In this document: piece by piece, positions 38,162 through 50,265 of the stretch
Numbering within the stretch: position 1 is the stretch's first letter
Layout of the letters: every line of letters starts with the position of its first letter
Assembly: GCF_047948215.1 (NCBI RefSeq)
Contig: NC_134463.1
Location: 100,158,657-100,222,656, forward strand
DNA: 64,000 bases
Origin: Lycorma delicatula
Taxonomy: Eukaryota > Arthropoda > Insecta > Hemiptera > Fulgoridae
Reading direction: 5' to 3'
Notes under the pieces: model-generated
What the model saw: the letters and a program-made list of their open reading frames with translations, nothing else
What the model was told of the DNA's origin: nothing
The model's database searches: none
Made by a program: the position numbers and the translations under genes

Positions 38162-38198
38162 GTAATTTGACGTTTTATATCATAAAACGTCAAATTAC
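38162..38198. repeat. Hairpin with 16-bp perfect stem
   Basis: GTAATTTGACGTTTTA (38162-38177) and its exact complement (38183-38198) flank the loop TATCA. Confidence 0.85.
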
Positions 38199-38666
38199 AT
38201 TTTTCTGTAATTGCTTAAAAAAATGTTTAATTTTAATATTCTGCACAAGTATAAAAGATAAGTTTTTTCTACATCATATGAATTGATATTAAAAGATACA
38301 GCTTTGATTTTTTTTTAAATAGTGTATATACATGCTAATAATAAAAATTTAGGCAGGCGTTCGCATTCAAATCATGGCTAATGGATTTATAATAATAATC
38401 TGTCTGCTTACATCACTAATCATTTAATTTACATTGTATTTATTGTTGCTTCTAAATAAATGTAAATTAATAAATCTATTTTAAAGTTATAATCTAAGCA
38501 AATAATAATATACATTTTAATAATTAATATATTATATTAAATGATAAATAAACATGTAAAACAAAATAAATATATCTTAAAACAAACTCTTCTATACATT
38601 TTGATTATAATTTGTTTGTTTTTTTTATTAAGCTATGAGATACAAAAGACATCAATTTAGTTTTTA

Positions 38667-38669
38667 ACA

Positions 38670-38758
<89 letters not shown>
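38667..38758. repeat. (CA)n microsatellite, ~45 units, followed by (TA)n
   Basis: A nearly pure AC run of 92 nt has one interruption (CATACA near its start) and is followed by a short TA run to about 38773. It lies about 1.9 kb downstream of the ftz stop codon. Confidence 0.95.
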
Positions 38759-38760
<2 letters not shown>

Positions 38761-39328
38761 TATATATATATATACATATGCTATGCGCAATGACTCGTAC
38801 ATAATTAAATATTATATTATTAAATGCATTACAACATTTGTTATAAATACTTTCAAGAATAGTCTTACACATAATTATAATTTTTTTTTTTTGATGATGA
38901 AGATGAAACGATGAAAAAAATATCAGGTTATTTAATGAAATCAAACTCAGGTCCGCTTGAGTTCAAATTAAAGTTTCTATAATTATGCGGATGGACCGAT
39001 CGGTTAGTGTTATAATATGAACTATATAATGTGTCACCCTTCGGAGTTTGCATCGATTTTTAATTTTACACTTGGTTATCTTTGTACTGTTACCGAGTGA
39101 AATCTATTATAATATTAAAGTGTCCGGAATAGGTTATTCAACTTTTTTTTTCGAGTTCCTTAGGTACTTTTAATCTGTATTTGTAAAGTAATAGTTTATT
39201 ATTTTACCCTGGGTTTGAAAAACTAGAATTTCTAAGGAGATGAAAATAAGCATGTGTAGTTTATTTAAATTTAACGGCTCACATCAGCTCAGCGAGGATG
39301 TGTGATTTTTCTTTAGGATTAGGTTATT

Positions 39329-39331
<3 letters not shown>

Positions 39332-39391
<60 letters not shown>
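39332..39391. repeat. (CT)n-(TA)n compound microsatellite
   Basis: A CT run (39332-39359) is followed by a TA run (39360-39391). It lies about 1.3 kb downstream of the ftz stop codon. Confidence 0.95.
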
Positions 39392-39393
<2 letters not shown>

Positions 39394-39399
39394 TGCTGG

Positions 39400-40450
39400 A
39401 TAATGCAAAATCACTGATAAGTCATATGCTGGACCGATCAATGAAAAACCGTTCTGAACACACACGAAGGATTGTAGAAGAAAAAGGCACCTACTAGGAG
39501 ACGACCTTGAGATATCTTCAAAGTGACCTTGATTGTCTCATTGTGTTTCTTCCACTGGTAGGTAGATCGTCGATTCAAACGATTGGCCATTTTCTCTTTC
39601 CGTGATTCCTCCTCTCCTTTTTTGTATGTGTGGATATAGGTCCGATCTTCTAGTACCGACAAAGTGTCAAACAATACCTCGATACACTGCATGTGTAGCG
39701 ATAATTAACTAAAAACACAAGTTTTTGTTTATTTTTGTAATTTTTTACATAAATTTATACAGAAAATTGGTATGGATCGTTTATTTTAATTTAAAATCCA
39801 TTTTTACCCGTGAATAAATTTACTAGAATTTCGTTTCAATGTTATTAGATCATAACTCGAGGTAGGATGGCCCTATTCAAGTACTACAGTTAACTTGAAT
39901 AGGCTCTTTTGTATTGCACAACTAAAAAAATCATGCTTTATGTGACGTATTTTACAATTTACTTAATTTGATCAATTAAATTTTAATGGTAAATACTAAA
40001 TTTTTAACTATAAATTCTATCCATAATTTGTTACCTGACATTTTTTTAATTTCATTCATAACCAAAAAAAAATTTTGTTATAATTATTTTTGTATATTTC
40101 TTCTATAAAATGAGCAATTATATAATATGAGATCTCTTTCCAATTGTAATCCTAGGTGAATAATGATTACTACTTGGAACATATGTTTTTGAGCGGGAAA
40201 GGAGGTGGTCACTGCTTTATAAATATTGGCCAAAAACACCTGTTCCACGTTGTCTTGGGTTTATATATCTTATGATGTACCTTTAGGCAGTCAAACAACT
40301 TTCGAGCTGATAATTATACAAATCTTATAAAATTGATTGTTGTTATTTTCGAAATCGTAAAAGTTTCTGCGAATTAAATTACAATTCAAAAATTCTTTCT
40401 AAAATGAAGATAAAGATTAACCCTTCCCCTTTTTCTTTTAAATTAAAAAA
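39400..40450. other. DNA downstream of ftz
   Basis: Two less AT-rich segments (39400-39700 and 40130-40330) lie within 1.2 kb of the ftz stop codon. The first holds an 84-codon minus-strand ORF without a recognisable domain. They may be 3' untranslated or regulatory sequence. Confidence 0.35.
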
Positions 40451-40458
40451 AAAATATT

Positions 40459-40464
40459 TTTATT
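40459..40464 (-). terminator. ftz: Candidate ftz polyadenylation signal AATAAA
   Basis: The first AATAAA on the minus strand that I found downstream of the ftz stop codon is here, about 155 nt after TAA. The DNA is AT-rich, so a chance match is possible and later signals may be used. Confidence 0.3.
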
Positions 40465-40617
40465 TTTTCAAACATTATCGGTAGAAGGTAATGAGTTATT
40501 TCATAAATTCTCTACCAACTTAGGATATAAATGTGAAATTTTCATTAATTTAACTAAATAATTAAATATATTTACCTTCTTTCATCGGTAAGAATAAATA
40601 ATAATTTTTCTTAAAGA

Positions 40618-40958
40618 TTATACACCAGTTGATATCGAAGAATTACTTTTGTTATCGATCCAAGGATCAATAGATTTAATGGTGACAGGTAACGGTGCTG
40701 TAGTACTTGTTACATTTATTTGATTATCGATATTATTATGAATATCGATAGGTTTTATTATTTCCTTTTTTAATTTCATCCTTCTGTTTTGAAACCATAT
40801 TTTAATTTGTCTTTCGGTTAAACATAACGCATGAGCTATTTCAATTCTTCTTTTTCTCGATAGATATTTATTAAAGTGGAATTCTTTTTCCAGTTCAAGC
40901 GTCTGATATCTTGAATATGTTTGTCTTGTTCTTTTGCTTCCTCCAGTTGACGTTGAAT
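40618..40958 (-). CDS. ftz: fushi tarazu-like Hox protein, exon 2 (homeodomain and C-terminal tail)
   Basis: This exon is split off from exon 1 and has no ATG of its own. The acceptor is a T-rich tract ending CTCAG at 40963-40959. Joining to exon 1 restores GAT and then reads 112 residues to TAA at 40620-40618, giving a 463-residue protein. The 60-residue homeodomain spans about residues 358-417. It starts [12 protein letters not shown], continues [27 protein letters not shown], and ends in recognition helix [19 protein letters not shown] with Ile47, Gln50, Asn51 and Met54, as in Antennapedia-class proteins. KRTRQTY and FNKYL are typical of insect Ftz; Antp has KRGRQTY and Scr has KRQRTSY. 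Position 56 is Leu, as in Ubx/Abd-A, where Antp has Trp and Drosophila Ftz has Ser. Ser27 and Lys29 are unusual. The tail is short, with no UbdA motif. It could be called simply an Antp-class Hox gene if one doubts the ortholog. Confidence 0.87.
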
Positions 40959-41924
40959 CTGAGAAAAATAAAAAAAAAAAATAAAGGGAAAAATTTAATA
41001 TTAATTCGAAATATATGAGTTAAAAAAAAAATCAGTGATAATCAGTTTATGTACAAATTATTTTTTTTTTTTGTTTTAAATTTCCAAATGTATCTAAAAT
41101 TTAAATTTAGTTATAATTTTTGGTCGTTTAATATCATATAAATTAATTAAAATCAAAGTAACTAAAGCTTAACATAATTTATAGGTTATTCTCTTACGGT
41201 TCTTAATTCATTAATCTAATTAATAAAAATCCCGGTGTCCTTCTAATATCTTGTATTATCTATAACATAAAAAGAAATCCTTAAATAAAAAAAACCTTCC
41301 ATAAGAAAACTCTCTTCAAATTATTTCTACCCTTGCCCCAGAAATCGTTTACGATAAAATATACCAACAAAATATAACAAATAACGTTTCCCGCAGGATG
41401 GAGAAAAAGTTATTTTCGAAAATAGTGCAAATTTCTATTTTATTTAATTCTCATTGTTGGACATTTTTCGCATAAGTGAATTGTCAGCAGTTAAATCATA
41501 GAAAGCAATTTTGTCAAAAAAAAAGTGTAACTCTCAATTTATTTTGAAATAGAATAAAAAAAACCTTCCCAGAAAGATTATATTAAATGTTAATCGGTAA
41601 ATGACGTTTTTTTTTAGTAAATACAATCGAGCATGTAAGGAAAAAATATTTAAAAAATTGGGAGTTCTAATTTTTTGTTTTTTCATTATTTTTTTCAAGT
41701 CTACTGATAATTCTGAGAGGAAGGATTAACAGAGAACTAAATTTTCAATGATGTAAATCACTATAGTTAATATTAAAATAATTTAATTTTCCTTTTATCA
41801 TTAAAGCAATTCTATAAAAACACCATAACTCTAGATAATGAGCAGAAGTTAAAATATATTGGCCGTTTTGTAAATATCTTATTTTAATAATTTCAACTTT
41901 TATTTAATTGAATCGGACAAGATA

Positions 41925-42674
41925 AGAGCGTTATTTTTTTTCAAGATCACGAAATTAAAAACACAGTGAAAATAAAAAAATTTTATTTGTAACAAGTACT
42001 TAAGTTACACTTCCTCTACATAGTCGCCACTCCAATTTAGACTTTTGTCTTAGCGTGGTACCAACTTTCCAATACCCTCGTCATAGAACGGAGCCGCCTG
42101 TGTTTTCAGCATGTTTCTACGCTGGTCTGCAACTTGATGTCTGTGACAAAATGTTGTCCTCGTAGCCTGTATTTCATGTGATTAAAGAGGAGAAAATCGG
42201 ATGGAGCCAAGTCCCGGCTGTATGGTGGGTGATCAAACACTTACCAACGAAAACGCTGCAGGAGCTTCTTTGTTGCAGTTGAGTGTGCGGCCGACGATTG
42301 TCATGGAGAAAGATAATGCCTGATGACTACATTCCTCTCCTCCTATTCTTATTCACTACCACACAGCCCGGAATTGGCTCCATCCGATTTTCACCTCTTA
42401 ACTCACATGAAACGCTGGCTAGGAGGACAACATCTTGGCACAGACATGGAGCTGCAGAATAGCGTACAAACATCGCTGAAAACACAGGCGGCTCCGTTCT
42501 ATGACGAGGGTATTGCAAAGTTGGTACCACGCTACGACAAATGTCTAAACCGGATTGGCAACTATGTTGAGAAATAGCGTAACTATGTAAGTACTTGTTA
42601 CAAATAAAAAACTTTTTATTTTCCCTGTGGTTTTAATTTCGTGGCCGATCGGACCTTAAAAAAAATAACCCTCA
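41925..42674. mobile_element. Fold-back mariner derivative 1 (inverted copies of transposase 3' end)
   Basis: The element is bounded by TA dinucleotides (41923-41924 and 42675-42676), the mariner target. The right part encodes, on the plus strand, the mariner transposase C-terminus HSPELAPSDFHLLTHMKRWLGGQH...APFYDEGIAKLVPRYDKCLNRIGNYVEK (42363-42577). It carries the third catalytic Asp in the SDFHL motif. The left ~250 bp (41940-42180) is an imperfect inverted copy of the same 3' end, so the unit can fold on itself. About 190 bp of other mariner sequence separates the arms. The first catalytic half of the transposase is missing, making it non-autonomous. It sits in the ftz intron. Confidence 0.85.
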
Positions 42675-42824
42675 TAATTCTTATCATTATCGGGCACAAA
42701 ATTCCAACCAATTCTATTCTTTGTTTTTAACCAATCATAAGGTGAGAGTAATTCTTATCATTATCTGGCCCGAAATTTCAACCAATAGAATACTTTGTTT
42801 TTTAACCAATCATAAGGTGAGAGT
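42675..42824. repeat. Two ~75-bp direct repeats between the mariner elements
   Basis: TAATTCTTATCATTATC begins at 42675 and again near 42749. Both copies run to AACCAATCATAAGGTGAGAG just before TA. Similarity is high, with a few substitutions. The second copy ends exactly at the TA target of the second mariner element, and the first begins exactly at the TA closing the first element. Confidence 0.8.
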
Positions 42825-42825
42825 A

Positions 42826-43372
42826 CAAGGGTTATTTTTTTCAAGGTCCGATCGGTCACGAAATTAAAACCACAGTGAAAATAATAAATTTTTTATTTGT
42901 AACATGTACTTACATAGTTACGCTATTTCTCTACATAGTCGCCATTCCGATGCAGACATTTGCCGTAGCGTGGTACCAACTTTGCAATACCCTCGTCATA
43001 GAACGGAGCCGCCTGCGCTTTCAGCCATGTTTCTACGCTGGTCTGCAACTCCGATGTCTGTGACAAATCCGACTCCATCCGATTTTCACCTCTTTGATCA
43101 CATGAAATTGCAGGCTATGAGGAAAACTTTTTGTCACAAACATAGGAGTTGCCAACCAGCGTAGAAACATGGCTGTAAACACAGGGGGCTCCGTTCTATG
43201 ACGAGGGTATTGGATAGTTGGTACCAAGCTACGGCAAATGTCTACATCGGAATGACGACTATGTAGAGAAATAGCATAATTATGTAAGTACTTGTTACAA
43301 ATAAAAATTTTTTTATTTTCACTGTGGTTTTAATTTCTTGACCGATCGGACCTTGAAAAAAAATACCCCTCG
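42826..43372. mobile_element. Fold-back mariner derivative 2 (near-palindromic)
   Basis: This 547-bp element is flanked by TA (42824-42825 and 43373-43374) and has terminal inverted repeats containing TCAAGGTCCGATCGG at the left end and its complement at the right. The arms (42841-43070 and 43125-43358) are inverted copies of the mariner transposase 3' end, similar to the element next door. Only about 55 bp, including SDFHLFDHMK, separate them. It has no coding capacity. Both arms match the first element closely, so the two share an ancestor. Confidence 0.85.
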
Positions 43373-43685
43373 TATATGTATTTTTTAATTTCATTATTTT
43401 TTTTTATTTATAGTTTATATTTGAGCCCCGGATACTGCTGTCAATTATTACTGTAATTATACAATAATTAAGTGAAAAGATCTTGGCCTCACATAGAAAT
43501 GATACTTTAGTAAGCCGTTGCACGAGACCATTCTTTATTAGTTTACAATAAGTTTTTCAAATCGCTGCGTCACTTGGTATAATATTTACAGTCCGGCAAA
43601 GTGAAGAATTAGGGCGTTTTTTGAAAAATGATAAAACTAGAAATTCGTGCACTGATTAAAGTTTTTTTTCTGAAAGCTTTAAACT

Positions 43686-44003
43686 TTAAGCTTTCCAAAT
43701 TTGGCGTCCTGGTGTATTTTGATTCAAGCAATATTTTTGCAGAAAATCTTTGAAGGTAGGATTTGTAAGTTTGTCAAAAAAAATATTACTTGTAATTTTT
43801 TTGCCGCTGTAATAAGTTATTCTCGTGGGCCTTTCTTTTGCAATCATGGGATATGAAGACTTTCTTGACATGTTGGTCTATTTGAAACTTTTTCGAACAC
43901 GAATATTTTTTTCGCAAACTCAACAATATAAAATATTTCCGTCGTATGTAAATGTTCCAAGATAGTCAACTATCTACGAAGAGGCACTTTTTTCGGGAAG
44001 CAT
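43686..44003 (-). pseudogene. hAT transposase N-terminal relic (zinc-finger region)
   Basis: One minus-strand frame from the ATG at 44003 reads MLPEKSASS, then VDYLGTFTYDGNILYC, VCEKNIRVRKSF and later FFDKLTNPTFKDFLQKYC, with three stop codons. This layout (start, YCxxCEK zinc-finger start, then a LTxPxFKxFLxKY segment) is that of the N-terminal part of insect hAT-superfamily transposases and derived proteins. The His ligands of the finger are lost and no catalytic domain follows. The GC-richer DNA upstream (44085-44250) may be part of the same element. It lies within the ftz intron on the same strand. Confidence 0.6.
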
Positions 44004-45482
44004 AGTACATATTTAACTTTACTCAAATAAATAAAAAACTAAACTAATGCAGTAAGCGCGTCAACAATAACTTGCGTAATTTAATTGCCTAGTGGGAGGA
44101 GAGCTGGAGTAGACGTGCGCGACGGAGAACGGTATCGTCCGTCTGTCTCGCGTGAGTCTGTGTTTTATTTGGGTTCATAATATTATCCTACCAAAACCAT
44201 AGACGCACCGCTGGTAAGTGCACTCTAAGAGCCGTGCGGCTAATAGGTTTGGCCGTTTACAACGTAAGATTTCATTTATTAACTAGGTACCCTACCGAAA
44301 AATAATGTAAATAGCGAAAATATGCATCATTATTAGATTTTAAGTAAAATATGCAATAATCGGTGAGAATGGGCTTAATATGCAAATGCATATAATCCGG
44401 TCTCTAGTCATAATATTACTCATTATTAGTATCTCATTACAAAGTAAAGGGTTAAATTTTAAGCTGTCTGCAAATTCCGGGAAAGCCCAGTCCCTAGACA
44501 ATGTCGTTACTTCAATAATAAGTATTTTGCTATCAGATAAATTAAAATTAAGAAGCTTATACAACCATTCGCGCCCACCAACCCTCACATTACATTATGT
44601 GGAAAAAACGAATTATTTGAAGTATACTGAGAATGTGTTAATAGTTTCTTCAAATTTTTGTAAATTAACATCATACGTAATTAATTTATTGTTATGTTTA
44701 ATAGTAGGAAATTGTTTTATTACATTTTAAATAACAAAAATAATCCATTTCGTTTTAAATTTAAAATTGATTATTTTACATGATAATCTGTTTTAATTAT
44801 TTTATAATAATAGTTTAGTCTATGTTACGTAATAAAAGATTGATGTTTTTTATATTCTTAATTGTTTAATAACTGTTATGATGTAACTGTTCTTAGTAAA
44901 TAAAATAAATATTTTCTTCACTTAAAAGATAAATTCATATCCTGTCAAATAATCTTTTGAATATTTGTGTAAAAAATTCAAGTAATAAAAAATCAACAAA
45001 ATAAAAATTAATAAACGAAAATTTTGATGTTTAATTATTCGTAAATAATCTAATTAAAAAAATTTAACGTATGTCCAACGCATGGACTAAATCAGGGCAA
45101 ACCTTAAAGAATAATCTTAAAAATTGTAGCAAGTTCGAGATTGAATGGAAACGCGTTCGATCAAATTATTTTAATTACGCTTTAAAAAAACGCGGTTTCA
45201 CCCGCTCTACATGCGTATAGAACTTCAAAAATTGTAAAGAGTTTTTTAGAAATAATGTGTGGACTGTTGCTCTCTATTCACAACTTACAATATTAAATAG
45301 AACGTTTAGATAAAAGACAAATTCCCAAAAAAGAATTTTTAATGAAATCAGGATGATATTAAAATTTTTTATAAACTACTTTGTTCCCTATACATCAAAG
45401 TCCAGGGTATCATCATTCCATTTTTTGCATATATAATGCCTTCATGTTTTAATCAGGATACCGATTTGATATCTTTCAAATT

Positions 45483-46475
45483 CAGATAGTTTATTTCAGA
45501 ATGATAATCAAACGCTGATTTGAGACCTAACATACTTTTTGCAGATTGAACTCGATTTTGAGCCAAGCGAGTATCTTTCTAACGTAGATTCACATTGACT
45601 ACGATCGTAAATCGTAGTAATCATAGAAGTCCTACTTCCTAACTGTGATCTCGCCGACCTAATCGGCATGAAAATATCAATACCAAATTGAAAGACAAAT
45701 CTATGACAATTATGTATATGGGTTACCCTAATGGAACTTCTTAGTTCGGAATATATAAATCTATAGAGCGTAACTTTATTCGCATGAGGATGAGTTCTAG
45801 TGGATCGCTGCCAGATTAGAAATGACATTAAATTTAATAAAACACGTAATAACTTCCTGAAGAAATCGATATTGAAATTCAATAGAACATAAACCGTCGA
45901 AACTTTGTTAAATATTTAGTAATATTTCCCTTTAATTTTTTATTAAACTAATCTGTTTTTATGTATATTATGATAATAATACCAATTTATGTTGTAAAAA
46001 CAATGACATTAACTTCAGTAAATCACATTATAATCGACTGAAGAAATTGATATTTCATCGTCAACGATCGATGTAGACAATGAAATCGATCTACACAAGG
46101 ACATTAAATTTATTTAAAGAAGTTCAAGAACTTAAAGTTCTAGAAATTTAAGTTTAAGCTTTAGTTCACGAGAAGTCATTCTCACGCGAGTAAAATAGAA
46201 CTATGTAAATTTTTGTATCCTGAACTAAGAAGTTGCATCAGAGCAAGCCATACATTTAAGTACCGTAGATTCAACTATTAATTTGATATTAATATTTTCT
46301 TAATACCTAAGTCACCGAGATCACAGATCGGAATAAGAACTTCTAGGATTACTACGATTTACGATAGCAGACAAATTTACGCTAGAACGTTGTCAAAGAC
46401 TTAAAGATAAAGGTACTCGCTTTTCTGAAAATCGAGTACAACCTTCGCAAAATATGTTAGACGAAAGAACGTAAA
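45483..46475. repeat. ~1 kb imperfect inverted repeat in ftz intron
   Basis: The left arm (45483-45885) and right arm (46020-46475) are reverse complements over most of their length. Matching blocks include ATTACTACGATTTACGAT, CCGAACTAAGAAGTT / CTGAACTAAGAAGTT, CGAGATCACAG and AAAATCGAGTxCAA. The spacer is about 135 bp. A 124-codon minus-strand ORF (45508-45882) falls within the left arm and has no recognised domain. No terminal motif that assigns a family was seen. A fold-back transposon or an inverted duplication of a decayed element would both explain it. Confidence 0.7.
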
Positions 46476-46479
46476 AAGG

Positions 46480-48447
46480 TCTAGAAGTTCTTGAATAAGT
46501 TTTTCTTATTTATGATTTATATAATAATAAGTTTGGTGTTTATTATGTAATAGTAATAGTAAGTTTGGTGAGGTTTGAACTGTAGTAAACATTCCGAGAT
46601 TTTAAATAAAGCTACAGTAAACAATTTCCTAATGTCTGGTTTAGTAGTTTTCGCGGATATCATGAACAAACACAAAGACATTTTCTCTTTATGTAGTAGT
46701 AAGATATAGTGTAAATATAATTTCTTGTTTACTAACCTTAAAGACCCGTAATTTTTCTCAAGAAGGTTATTACTTACTTATGGAAAGAAAAAAAATATAA
46801 CGGACAGCAATATTTTTAACCGTCTGATGTTATATAAATATATTTTTTTTTTTTGTAATCCATGAATTTTTGGTTTCAATAAAAAAATGATACAGTTTTT
46901 TGAAGTTTCTGCAGCTATTTACGTTAAAGGATTTCAAAATTCAACTCATTGATTATCGAAACATTGTTTTCTTCTTTATATGGAGAGTGTAAGGACAGTG
47001 AATGATACAAGGTTACAGTAACATCGTTTACTTGCACAGCTGTTTAACTATTAATATTATAACCAAACATATAAGCTATCTATTATCAGGAGTTCAGGAA
47101 GAACAAGTATCCGATGCCCAATGTACTTGGAAGATTAAGGACTCAATTTTTCGTTTCATCAAAAAGACAGATAGAACTCATATTGCAAAACGCACCCATT
47201 ATTTTGTATTCACTGCTGGATAAACATCATTACTCTCATTTAAAGCACTAGATTGTTTTTTCTTTGAATGCTTCTTATACTATAAAAGTTTTGTCACAAT
47301 TACAACCATTGCGATATAGAATTTAAAGAAAAAGATCAAAATTTTTCTTTCTTGTAATGAAATAAAGCATTTTATCCCGACTAGAAAGAAGAAGAAACAT
47401 ATTAATTTCGTAAAAGTCTAGTATCCTCCGATAACTAAATTGATATTATTATGATACTGATGTAATAGAGTAACAACTCATTGATACTCTATTGTCAATC
47501 GTGTGCTTGAACGGTTATATGAAAATGAGGCACTTAGTTTTGGAAATATCTAAGGTTTTCTCACTATCTTCTAGGTGGTTCTTCTTCAGTAGCTACCTTG
47601 AGGAAAAAGTTTTTACTAGATAACTTTAAACTTCTACACACCTTTTTACACAGAGTCGTTGGTCAGTGCTGATCTTAAAGCACGGGATTTTTTTAACCAA
47701 AAGATACTTTAATGGTAAAATGTTCCACAGTAAAAAGTTGTAAACGAATTAGGTGTCTATTATTTTAAAGGAGGCTGGCATATGAAGTTTTTTTCCTCTG
47801 GCAGTGGCTTGTATCTCCTTTACCGTCATCCATTCATCGTCCGTATTACTAATCCTTTCCTCCCCTGGTATTTTTCTGTGGGGTTTTGCTAGTAGATGAC
47901 ACTTGGATCCGAATTAATAATTTGTGATCCCTTTGAATCGTTGTGTCCGTGTGTTTTTGTGGATTGATGGGGACAGCTCTGCGAATAGACTATATGAGAC
48001 TCGTTTCACATTTGGTGACTGTGCAGAATGCTGAACCGAGGACTGACATCCTTAATGAGGGTAGTCGGGTTTTCTCATTTTTTCATAATAGCACAGAATC
48101 ATTGTTCTTTTTTTATTTATTTTGTATAGCATATTAGGTTTTGATGAGGGAACTAGAAAGATCATATAAAACAACTCTAGACTTGAGATTTATCTATTTC
48201 TAACTTCTCGGATTTTACATAATTTTAATAGAAATCAGATGAGCTTTTGCGCCCGCTAATAATTGACATTTATACATGAATACTTAATTTATCATGCTAT
48301 CTTCTTTTAACAAATAATTTTTTTTTTTTACTAACTGCCATAATGTGTTCATGCATTTTACAAGGTATCGTAAAACAAGATTGATCTATCTACTCCAAAA
48401 TACATACAAAAATGATTATACCTTCTATTATACTTAAAATTGTGTAT

Positions 48448-48496
<49 letters not shown>

Positions 48497-49580
48497 TGTA
48501 ATTGAGGAATAATATCTGGAATATATTTTGTACATAGTTCTCTAAGAAGGACAGGAGCTAGAGGGTGTTTTTAGTGTGGGGGATAACGCTTTTTATATTG
48601 TTGAAAGAAGGGACGCGCAAACAATTCTTTTACAGCCCTAACGCTCATAAACCTTTGTGTCAACGAACGACAAAAACTCTCTCATTTTTGTTAAACTTAA
48701 GGTATTTTTATGGTTTGTAGATGTTAACTCCACGGGGTCCTTTAAAGGATGCTATCTCGTCCGTATCGATTTTTAACACCGCTCTATGGAGCTAATTATG
48801 CGGTCATGTTAAAATATAGTCTTGTGTATGTCTTTATATTTAAAGATTGAATCGGTGTTGGGTCTTTTAACAATAAATATTAAAAGTAAAATGTCTAAAT
48901 TTTTAACTAATAAAATTTTCCAGTTTTTTTGAGTCGACGGGGAAAAACATTTTTAAGTAATATTTGTATTAGATTTCAAGAAAATTCTATTTCGTTATAG
49001 TTTTTATTTTTATTACGTCTTTTTTAAACGATCAGTTTCCAAAGTAATTACTTTCTCATAAACTAGCGGAAAATATTATTTTTGTAGCAGACTGTGAAAT
49101 AATTTTTATACAGCGGATGGAGTAATTTTAAAAGATTAAAAAAAATTGATAATTATTTCAGGACATTGCAACTAATGTTTATGAAAACTTTCATAAAAAA
49201 ACAATCGGCAAAGTATAACGCGACTATTTGGAAAATTAAATACCAAATATATTATTTAGAAAAGAATTATTTGTAAAATAAATACTACAATTTTTAATAC
49301 ATCAATAAAAATCATTTTATCTATTATTTATTTATTTATTATTTTTCTTTACAATAATTATTTCATGAGCTGTTGATAATCACGGATTAATTCGAAAACG
49401 CTTGTGAAAATATACTGAGGTATAGTCGGTTTACGTAAGTTTAAACCATATTGTTGGTCGGCTTAGATATATTTTTTTTATAATCTCACAGTAACCAACT
49501 CCTTATAATCAAAAACAAAACTATGCTAGTACATTACAAAACCGGTCGTACAAAATCTGATTCCTTGCCGATATTAAGCG
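46480..49580. other. Intronic DNA without recognised genes
   Basis: Less AT-rich segments at 47760-48090 and 48540-48830 show no interpretable coding frame. Short ORFs (47002-47223, 47943-48137) are unrecognised. Confidence 0.45.
48445..48495. repeat. A-run followed by (TA)n
   Basis: About 15 A residues are followed by a TA run of about 28 nt within the ftz intron. Confidence 0.9.
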
Positions 49581-49589
49581 CTCAAAATT

Positions 49590-50265
49590 GTAATTGTCTC
49601 TTCAGACTCAGTATCAATTTGATATCAATAATTTGTCTATATTGGTATCAATAGAATCAATTAGTGCCAATAGTATCGATAATGTCCCGTGTACTTGTAA
49701 TCGACTGATTGTAACCTACGAGATTAAATACCTGGTTGTCACAGTTGACAATAAATTAAAATGGATTGCAACTTAAAAAACCTCTCATGAAATTTAAGTC
49801 TTTGTTTGAATAGATTTTATTACCTGAAGAATGTTCTCCAACATAAAATTCCTTTACATCGAAGTCTTTAATAAGATTTATTACGTAAGTATAGGGTTCA
49901 CCAGCTGATTCGTATTTAAAAATTAAAACTAAATTTCAAAAAAGAACTACTAAATTGGTTTCAGGCTCTTCGTCAAACGATCCAAATTTAATTCTTTATA
50001 AGTATCGTAATATGTTGCCCTCCTAGGAAAAGTAATCAATATCACCTCCAAAGAAATAAATACCCATTAAAACGGAATTTACCTCTTTATTTACGACAGA
50101 AGAAAATTTACACGGTACTAAATTATTTTAATTTGTGTGGTAAGAGAAGACTTCTAAAACGAAAATTGCAAACATTTTTATTAAATTGCCTTCAAATAAT
50201 TTAGAAATAGATAAAAAGAAAATCCTTTATAAAGAAGTTTTTAAATATTTACTAGCGGGAATTTT
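49590..50265 (+). pseudogene. Non-LTR retrotransposon reverse transcriptase C-terminal relic within ftz intron
   Basis: The stretch EIKYLVVTVDNKLKW (about 49720-49765) is the block following the catalytic core of Jockey/CR1-type reverse transcriptases. Frameshifted pieces after it include MKFKSLF, KFQKRTTKLVSG (about 49935-49965) and a C-terminal LPLYLRQKKIYTVLNYFNLCGKRRLLKRKLQ (about 50082-50175). The order matches such elements, while stops and shifts show decay. It lies on the strand opposite to ftz. Confidence 0.65.

Noticed and set aside
38657..38944. 95-codon minus-strand ORF
   Set aside because: Val-Cys repeats are produced by the (CA)n tract.
1..40000. miR-10 or other Hox-cluster miRNA
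   Set aside because: I looked for the miR-10 mature sequence start (ACCCTGTAGATCC) on both strands by eye and did not find it. miR-10 is expected between Dfd and Scr, outside this interval.
44380..44730. 116-codon plus-strand ORF with a hydrophobic, signal-peptide-like start
   Set aside because: No recognisable domain, located within the ftz intron next to a hAT relic, and hydrophobic ORFs arise easily from AT-rich DNA. No conservation evidence is available.
45508..45882. 124-codon minus-strand ORF
   Set aside because: Lies within one arm of an inverted repeat and is not preserved in the other arm; no family recognised.
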